Shown here in pieces: positions 6,820 to 11,629 of a stretch of DNA of 11,629 nt (position 1 is its first letter; each line of letters begins with the position of its first letter). A program made the position numbers and the translations under genes. Location: the NCBI GenBank assembly GCA_021845325.1, contig JAKBRR010000018.1:1-11629 (forward strand), written 5' to 3'. Source of the DNA: Thermoplasmata archaeon. GTDB taxonomy: Archaea > Thermoplasmatota > Thermoplasmata > Thermoplasmatales > Thermoplasmataceae. The notes beneath the pieces were generated by a model that made no database searches, was not told where the DNA came from, and was given only the letters and a program-made list of their open reading frames with translations.

Positions 6820-7239
6820 TTATTTAATATACTTGTCTCCTGCAAAATTCTCTATTTCATGAATAATACTACCGTTATAATCATGGTCTTTAATTAAATA
6901 ATTCCTACTTTTTGTGATTATGTATGTCGAAGCCAGACCAAATCTCCGTTGCATCATTCCCCTGTTAGTAAATACCTCTATAACGCTGGAAATCCTTATA
7001 GTCTTGGTAGTCAATGGGTTTCTTATGGTAATATGATCTCCTGAAATCTCAATTCGTTGGCTGATTTTCCAAAATATGTAAATGGTAAGTGTCGTATACA
7101 AAAGTGCAAGAAATATAAGGTAGTTGACAATGGTCTTTGACGAAATCTCTAGGAATACAGAAAAAATAGCTATAAGAATAGTAGCCTTGATGGTTGTCTT
7201 TTTTACCATCTGTAGGTTATTTACGCTTAGTATTGACAT
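6820..7239 (-). CDS. Small membrane protein with a bacterial PH-like (bPH2/DUF304-type) domain
   Basis: A 139-residue protein when started at ATG 7239. Two hydrophobic segments (about 17-30 and 38-57) precede a beta-rich domain (about 60-132) that begins RIEISGDHITIRNPL, continues with IRISSVIEV and ends in a helix near IIHEIENF. That order, a membrane hairpin then a short PH-like barrel, matches bacterial PH-like membrane-flanked proteins, whose roles are mostly unknown. The frame is open to GTG 7350, but those extra 37 residues look unlike the rest and lack a ribosome-binding site. A TTAAATTTAA box (7272-7281) placed to start transcription about 11 bases before ATG 7239 supports the shorter form; ATG 7209 is also possible. 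It follows the transporter operon on the same strand after about 130 bases, so co-transcription is possible but a link in function is not shown. Confidence 0.6.
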   Translation of the reverse strand: MSILSVNNLQMVKKTTIKATILIAIFSVFLEISSKTIVNYLIFLALLYTTLTIYIFWKISQRIEISGDHITIRNPLTTKTIRISSVIEVFTNRGMMQRRFGLASTYIITKSRNYLIKDHDYNGSIIHEIENFAGDKYIK

Positions 7240-7271
7240 AGATTCCACTAATTCCCTATGAAAAAAACAAA

Positions 7272-7281
7272 TTAAATTTAA
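7272..7281 (-). promoter_or_regulatory. Possible TATA box for the bPH-like gene
   Basis: TTAAATTTAA is self-complementary and centred about 37 bases ahead of ATG 7239, giving a predicted leader of roughly 11 bases. AT-rich context makes this tentative. Confidence 0.3.
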
Positions 7282-7368
7282 TTGGTATTGTTTATCCCAA
7301 ACATATCCCTTTCCAACATATACTATCAACAACAATTTTTCCCATAACACTTACAAGGTCAATACGAA

Positions 7369-8331
7369 TCATTTAAAACTCCCATCAGCAGTACCATATA
7401 GCCAGCATAGGACTTTAACTCCTCCGACATCTACATATGGGGGTTCCCTGGTCTTGCATATTTCCATAACAAACGGACATCTGTCATGAAACCTGCATCC
7501 CGCTGGTGGGTTTATAAGACTGGGTACATCACCAATCGGTGAAGCAACCTGTTTTGATGCAAAAGAAGGAACAGATGCAATCAAGAGTTGAGTGTATGGG
7601 TGTTGAGGTTTTTCCATCACATCTTTTGTATTACCATATTCTACGATCTTTCCTGCATATACAACCATTATCGTGTCACTTATATATTTTGCTACACCTA
7701 TATTGTGAGTTATAAATACATAGGTGAGTCCATATTTCTTTTGAAGTTCAATGAGAAGATTGAGCATCTGGGCTTGGATGGATTCATCGAGAGCTGATGT
7801 TGGTTCATCAAGTATAAGTAGTTTAGGTCTCTTTATCAATGCTCTCGCTATTGCTACCCTCTGTACCTGCCCTCCGGAAAGTTCTCTGGGCTCTTTATTT
7901 TTTGAATCATCATAGTTGAGTCCGACAGATTCCAATACCTCTTTTACGGCTTTTTCATCAAATTTTCTCAAGGGTTCTGAAACTAAGTCTTTAATCCTCA
8001 TTCTGGGGTTTACTGATGTAGATGGGTTTTGAAAAACCATTGAAATGTTATCTCTAATATCTGTAACATTCCTTCTAGTTATTTCTTTACCCTCAAAATA
8101 CAATTTTCCATCTGTCACACTTTCTATAGTCGCCATGATCTTCCCTAATGTAGTTTTTCCAGAACCACTCTCTCCTACTATTGAAAGGATCGTCCCTGCA
8201 TCCAGTTTGAGGGTTACTTCATCAAGTGCTTTGACATAAACTATTTTTTTTCTGAAAAGAACATCAAGAAGTTGCCTCTTTTCGGATAAATAATATTTTT
8301 TTACATCACTGAATTCGTAAATTTCATTCAT
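7369..8331 (-). CDS. Peptide-type ABC transporter ATPase, OppF/DppF-like
   Basis: Cytoplasmic ATPase subunit, 320 aa, normal length for the family. Walker A is GESGSGKT (53-60), the Q-loop glutamine is 101, the ABC signature LSGGQVQR is 151-158, Walker B is LLILDEP (171-177), and the switch histidine is 209. The C-terminal oligopeptide-transporter domain includes KPQHPYTQLL and four cysteines (279, 285, 292, 309) spaced as in Opp/Dpp ATPases that hold an Fe-S cluster. The extended N-terminus (residues 16-34, before the first strand pairs up) is typical of the OppF half. Its ATG overlaps the end of the preceding ATPase gene by eight bases (ATGAATGA), so translation is probably coupled. It is the last gene of the transporter operon. 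Solute is inferred as peptides. Confidence 0.92.
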   Translation of the reverse strand: MNEIYEFSDVKKYYLSEKRQLLDVLFRKKIVYVKALDEVTLKLDAGTILSIVGESGSGKTTLGKIMATIESVTDGKLYFEGKEITRRNVTDIRDNISMVFQNPSTSVNPRMRIKDLVSEPLRKFDEKAVKEVLESVGLNYDDSKNKEPRELSGGQVQRVAIARALIKRPKLLILDEPTSALDESIQAQMLNLLIELQKKYGLTYVFITHNIGVAKYISDTIMVVYAGKIVEYGNTKDVMEKPQHPYTQLLIASVPSFASKQVASPIGDVPSLINPPAGCRFHDRCPFVMEICKTREPPYVDVGGVKVLCWLYGTADGSFK

Positions 8332-9289
8332 AAAGCCAGCACCTTACCTTTGTATCTCCACTAGAAATCAAAGTTGGTTCCCTTTCTTTACACACAGCAA
8401 AAACCTGTGGGCATCTTGGATGAAAAGTACATCCCTTTGGAAGCCCAAAAAAAGATGGAGGTGAACCACTGATAGAAAAAAGGGGTCCGGTGTTCTTGGA
8501 TCTAGTAGGAACACTCATCAATAATCCTGCCGTATATGGGTGAAGGGGTTTCTTAACAAGCTGTTCTGAGATACCATTTTCCATTATGCGTCCTGCGTAC
8601 ATAACTACGACTCTGTTTGCAAGAACATAAGCAAGACTCAGGTCATGTGTAATGAAAATTATTGACATCTTAAGTGAATGATTAAGCTCCTTTAACAGAT
8701 TTATCACCTGGGCCTGTATTGTTACGTCAAGAGCAGTTGTAGGTTCATCTGCTATCAAAAGTTTAGGCTTAAGTATTATAGCCATAGATATCACAACCCT
8801 TTGAACCTGCCCTCCGGATAATTCGTGTGGGAATCTAGACATAATTTTCTCAGGATCAGGAAGTCTCATAAGTTCCAGGGTTTTTATAGCTTCTTTCCAC
8901 ATATCTTCTTCTGTTAAATTTTCGTTATTCCTTGCATTTCTAACTCTCAGAGCCTCCATTAGCTGATAACCCACGTTTTTAACAGGGTTTAAACTGTTTA
9001 ATGGATTCTGAAATATCATAAATACCGTGGTTCCTCTATATTTAGTCATCTCGTTTTCTGATTTGGCAAGTAAATTCTCTCCATTTATGAAAATTTCGCC
9101 ATTTGCAACAGCAGATGGTGGGAGAAGTTTTGTTATTGCCTGACCCAAGGTGCTTTTTCCAGATCCAGATTCCCCTACAATTGATATAATATCACCTTCC
9201 TGCATCTGGAGCTGGAAATCCTTCAGTACATCCGATATACCACTTACTGTTTTATAAGATACATTTAAATTTCTTACATCTAAAAACAA
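8324..9289 (-). CDS. Peptide-type ABC transporter ATPase, OppD/DppD-like
   Basis: Second cytoplasmic ATPase, 321 aa, expected to pair with the OppF-like subunit. Walker A GESGSGKS is 39-46, Q-loop Q94, signature LSGGQVQR 157-164, Walker B LLIADEP 177-183, and switch histidine 215. The C-terminal domain contains LHPYTAGLLMSVP (249-261) and cysteines 287, 293, 300 and 317 in the spacing of the Opp/Dpp Fe-S motif. The start is TTG 9289, which places FLDVRNLNVSY at the N-terminus as in relatives. AAGGTGA at 9300-9294 is the ribosome-binding site; it overlaps the stop of the upstream permease gene and lies four bases from the TTG. There is a nine-base gap to the permease. Confidence 0.92.
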   Translation of the reverse strand: MFLDVRNLNVSYKTVSGISDVLKDFQLQMQEGDIISIVGESGSGKSTLGQAITKLLPPSAVANGEIFINGENLLAKSENEMTKYRGTTVFMIFQNPLNSLNPVKNVGYQLMEALRVRNARNNENLTEEDMWKEAIKTLELMRLPDPEKIMSRFPHELSGGQVQRVVISMAIILKPKLLIADEPTTALDVTIQAQVINLLKELNHSLKMSIIFITHDLSLAYVLANRVVVMYAGRIMENGISEQLVKKPLHPYTAGLLMSVPTRSKNTGPLFSISGSPPSFFGLPKGCTFHPRCPQVFAVCKEREPTLISSGDTKVRCWLYE

Positions 9290-9298
9290 AAAATCACC

Positions 9299-10252
9299 TT
9301 AATAATCAATCCTGTTGTTTATAACGTCCTGGAACCTGTCTCCTACAAGTACAAAACCAATCACAATAATCAATATAGCAATTCCGGGGAAAAGAGCATA
9401 CCACCAATCAGCAGGTAGATATCCCAAACCATTGGATGACATCGAACCTAATTCAGGAAGTGGTGTGGTCAATCCAATTCCAAGAAATGCCAGTGTTGAA
9501 TACGTAAGTATAACATTTCCAAAATCAAGTGCCGCGTAGGCAATAACCGGGTCGACGCTATTTAAGAATAGATATTTTAGAAACAAATTTCTTGGTTTTA
9601 CATTATTTATCTTAGCCGCCTGGACATAATCCATTTCCTTAACTCTTAGTGTTTGACCTCTGAAGAACCTGGCGTATGTAGGCCACCAAACAATGCTCAA
9701 TGCAATAATAACTGCTGTGTACCCTGCTTTTAGCGGTATAACTATTGCAATTACGAGGATAAGGGCAGGTAATGAAAGAAAAGCGTCGGTAAGCCTCATA
9801 ATAACAGTTTCAACCCATCCCCCTCTATATCCTGCAAGGATCCCTAGCAATGAACCTATTGCAATTGCGGATATGACGACAATAAGGGAAACAAGAGCAT
9901 CTCTTGGTACAGCATACAACATGCGAGAAAGAATACTCTCTCCAAGCAGGTTAGTTCCAAGTAATCCACTTAGGGAACTGGTTGTAGGGGGCAGTAATGA
10001 ATTCCCAAAATTGATTTTAAAAGGATCAGAAGGCAGAAGTAAGTACCCAATGGATGACTTTCCGGGAAGATATGAAATCTCCTCTAGGGTGCCTTGAATC
10101 AAGGACCAAATTACAAACCATCCTACAATAACCATTCCAATTATTGCAGTTTTATCTTTGGATAATACTTTAATATAGTCAAGTATAGCTGATTTCTTTC
10201 TCGCTTTCTTTATCTTCATACCGGTAATGTTCTGTTCGGATTCATTTATCAT
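9299..10252 (-). CDS. Peptide-type ABC transporter permease, DppC/OppC-like
   Basis: Membrane subunit of the transporter, 317 aa. A basic cytoplasmic N-terminus is followed by a first membrane segment near 36-52, then an external loop to about 115, then five further segments. The coupling (EAA) loop that docks on the ATPases runs from about 207 (MDYVQAAKINNVKPRNLFLK). The loop before segment two reads LLGTNLLGESILSR (97-110), where relatives usually have GTDxxGRD, so two commonly conserved residues differ. The C-terminal end, FVLVGDRFQDVINNR, matches the family's GDxLRDxLDPR position but has lost the DPR ending. Its ATG overlaps the DppB-like stop in an ATGA. Confidence 0.9.
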   Translation of the reverse strand: MINESEQNITGMKIKKARKKSAILDYIKVLSKDKTAIIGMVIVGWFVIWSLIQGTLEEISYLPGKSSIGYLLLPSDPFKINFGNSLLPPTTSSLSGLLGTNLLGESILSRMLYAVPRDALVSLIVVISAIAIGSLLGILAGYRGGWVETVIMRLTDAFLSLPALILVIAIVIPLKAGYTAVIIALSIVWWPTYARFFRGQTLRVKEMDYVQAAKINNVKPRNLFLKYLFLNSVDPVIAYAALDFGNVILTYSTLAFLGIGLTTPLPELGSMSSNGLGYLPADWWYALFPGIAILIIVIGFVLVGDRFQDVINNRIDY

Positions 10253-11277
10253 TGTACTCTCACCCTTGGATCAAGAACTCCATACAATATATCGGCAATT
10301 AAATTAGCCAGGATGATTGAAATTGCTATAATGACGGTGGTGGATAATATCGCAATGTAATCCAATGAATATATAGACTGAACTATAAACCAACCCATAC
10401 CATGGTAATCGAATACATCTTCTACTACAACAGCGCCTGCTACAGCATATCCAAATGATAGAGCCAGAAGTGTAACTATTGGTATGGATGCATTTCTGAG
10501 AGCAATTCTATAAACCGCAGTCTTTCTGGAAATACCTTTCATCAATCCAAGTTTGAAATAATCAGATTCCATTGAATCCAACATAGATGCTCTAGTAAGT
10601 CTTGTGACTACACCAAAGCTAAGAAGTCCAATGGCTATGACTGGAAGAATCATGTGTTGTACCAGACTCACAAAGTACCCAAAATCTCCTGCAATAAGTG
10701 AGTTCAACAATGGAAAAAAAGCCACATCAGGAGGGGTTGTTAAAACAGGGTTCACCATTCCAGTCGAAGGGAGCAGATTAAGATTATATGCGAGTACTAA
10801 TTGAAGAACTATTGCAACTAGAAACGAAGGTGAGGCCCAGGTAACTAAATAAACTCCTTTTACTGCTTGATCTCCAATTTTTCTCCTGTGTGAAGCTCCA
10901 AATGCACCCGTTAGAAGTCCAAGAAGCATAGAGAAAATAAGGGCGGGAATTACCAATTCTAGTGTAATAGGTAGGAATGTTGAAATCAGAGTAAGCTCAG
11001 ACTCATGGTAAACCGGGTCGTATCCAAGATTCCCGTGAAAGATATTACTAATGTAAGTTATAATCTGAGTATATAGTGGTGCATTAAGATGATATTCTAA
11101 AATTATTGCGTTAAGTTGTGCCCTTGTAGCTTTCGGACCTGCGTAAACTTTAGCAAGAGAGAGCGGGTTTGGAGCTATTACGTGAATTAACAGATATACT
11201 ATTGTTATAATCAGTAAGAGTGTTATAACAGCGTAGATACCTCTCCTAACTATGTATATAATTAAATTGGAATTCAC
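10249..11277 (-). CDS. Peptide-type ABC transporter permease, DppB/OppB-like
   Basis: First gene of the operon, 342 aa, six predicted membrane segments. The N-terminus YIVRRGIYAVITLLLI begins the first segment (about 13-34). The EAA coupling loop spans about 223-262, with RASMLDSMESDYFKLGLMKG and RNASIPIVT. The family ending LYGVLDPRVR is present at 331-340. The start is GTG 11277, where the expected N-terminal sequence begins; a TATA-like box about 25 bases upstream suggests a leaderless mRNA. The gene overlaps the next permease by four bases. No binding-protein gene is in this operon; two candidates lie on the opposite strand at 728-6761. Confidence 0.92.
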   Translation of the reverse strand: MNSNLIIYIVRRGIYAVITLLLIITIVYLLIHVIAPNPLSLAKVYAGPKATRAQLNAIILEYHLNAPLYTQIITYISNIFHGNLGYDPVYHESELTLISTFLPITLELVIPALIFSMLLGLLTGAFGASHRRKIGDQAVKGVYLVTWASPSFLVAIVLQLVLAYNLNLLPSTGMVNPVLTTPPDVAFFPLLNSLIAGDFGYFVSLVQHMILPVIAIGLLSFGVVTRLTRASMLDSMESDYFKLGLMKGISRKTAVYRIALRNASIPIVTLLALSFGYAVAGAVVVEDVFDYHGMGWFIVQSIYSLDYIAILSTTVIIAISIILANLIADILYGVLDPRVRVQ

Positions 11278-11296
11278 AATGTCTTAATCAAAATTC

Positions 11297-11306
11297 AATA
11301 TTTATT
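11297..11306 (-). promoter_or_regulatory. TATA-box-like promoter of the transporter operon
   Basis: The minus strand reads AATAAATATT, centred about 25 bases ahead of GTG 11277. A second candidate, ACATATAACTG, lies just upstream (11313-11323) and would give a leader of about 15 bases. No other gene or structure was seen in 11278-11424. Confidence 0.4.
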
Positions 11307-11424
11307 AGTTCCGCAGTTATATGTTTCAAAACGTCGGTCAAAAATCTCATTAACATATTAAGAAATGAAAGTAAATCGAAATTAAATAATTCGGTTAACA
11401 AATTATCACTTTTATATGGTCACT

Positions 11425-11629
11425 CTAGTCGTAATCCACATCTAGCCCGGATAAATGCCATCTGATTATGCCACCTCTTACATTGAAAACGTTCTTTATT
11501 TTATTCTCCATGAGAAATGAGCATGCATAGTAACTTCTTTCCCCACTATTACATATTATCCCTATTGTAGTATTCGACTTTCTCAAGTCTTCCAAATGAT
11601 TAGGAAGGTCATTGAGTGGTATCAACTCA
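11425..11629 (-). CDS. Rhodanese-type sulfurtransferase domain, C-terminal part (5' end outside window)
   Basis: The reading frame runs off the right edge, leaving 68 codons before the TAG stop at 11427-11425. It contains IPLNDLPNHLEDL, the strand TTIGIICNSGERS, where Cys is the catalytic persulfide-forming residue in a C-x-x-G-x-R loop, and the closing segment NVFNVRGGIIRWHLSGL. This is the second half of a rhodanese fold, which transfers sulfane sulfur. The missing part may be only the first half of a stand-alone domain, or may include another domain such as a metallo-beta-lactamase fold (persulfide dioxygenase fusions). The TTG at 11625 is internal, not a start. Transcribed toward the transporter operon with about 150 bases between them; no functional link is evident. 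Confidence 0.82.
   Translation of the reverse strand, partial: ELIPLNDLPNHLEDLRKSNTTIGIICNSGERSYYACSFLMENKIKNVFNVRGGIIRWHLSGLDVDYD

Noticed and set aside
9315..10097. Plus-strand ORFs of 74 and 134 residues inside the DppC-like permease
   Set aside because: They are antisense shadows of a conserved membrane protein and their sequences show no family features.
11425..11625. A complete 66-residue protein starting at 11625
   Set aside because: The frame continues past the window edge (Glu precedes the TTG), and the remaining sequence is only the second half of a rhodanese domain.

Overview
The window looks like a chromosomal segment of an AT-rich, acidophile-type archaeon, most likely Thermoplasmata (Thermoplasmatales-like). 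The evidence is threefold. TATA-box-like sequences sit about 25-27 bases ahead of several start codons, which implies leaderless mRNAs. The secreted binding proteins contain no cysteine, carry no lipobox, and hold more than twenty N-glycosylation sequons each. The left edge holds the start of an archaeal RPA-like OB-fold gene. Species assignment is inference.

Layout. Bases 1-64 (minus) are the N-terminus of a single-stranded-DNA-binding RPA/OB-fold protein. Divergent from it (plus, about 230-594) is a small coiled-coil locus, read either as two overlapping short genes or as one gene with a -1 frameshift at an A AAA AAG heptamer. Bases 728-6761 (plus) hold two paralogous family-5 peptide-type substrate-binding proteins of identical length (671 aa), separated by a metal-dependent amidohydrolase of the Xaa-Pro dipeptidase/imidazolonepropionase-like group. 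A 591-633 base non-coding stretch precedes the amidohydrolase. Convergent to these (minus, 11277 to 7369) is a tightly packed four-gene operon for a Dpp/Opp-type ABC transporter: two permeases and two ATPases. Beyond it on the same strand is a small membrane protein with a bacterial-PH-like domain (7239-6820). The right edge holds the C-terminal part of a rhodanese-type sulfurtransferase (minus).

How the genes work together (inference). The two surface-anchored binding proteins probably deliver oligopeptides or similar solutes to the single transporter encoded opposite them, energised by the two Fe-S-motif ATPases. The amidohydrolase may process imported dipeptides in the cytoplasm. The binding proteins are transcribed separately from the transporter operon, each from its own leaderless-type promoter, so they could be expressed differently.

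The window is mostly a conventional peptide-uptake locus. The least ordinary element is the small coiled-coil locus at the left, with its slippery heptamer and stop/start overlap. No CRISPR array, tRNA, rRNA or intact mobile element was seen.
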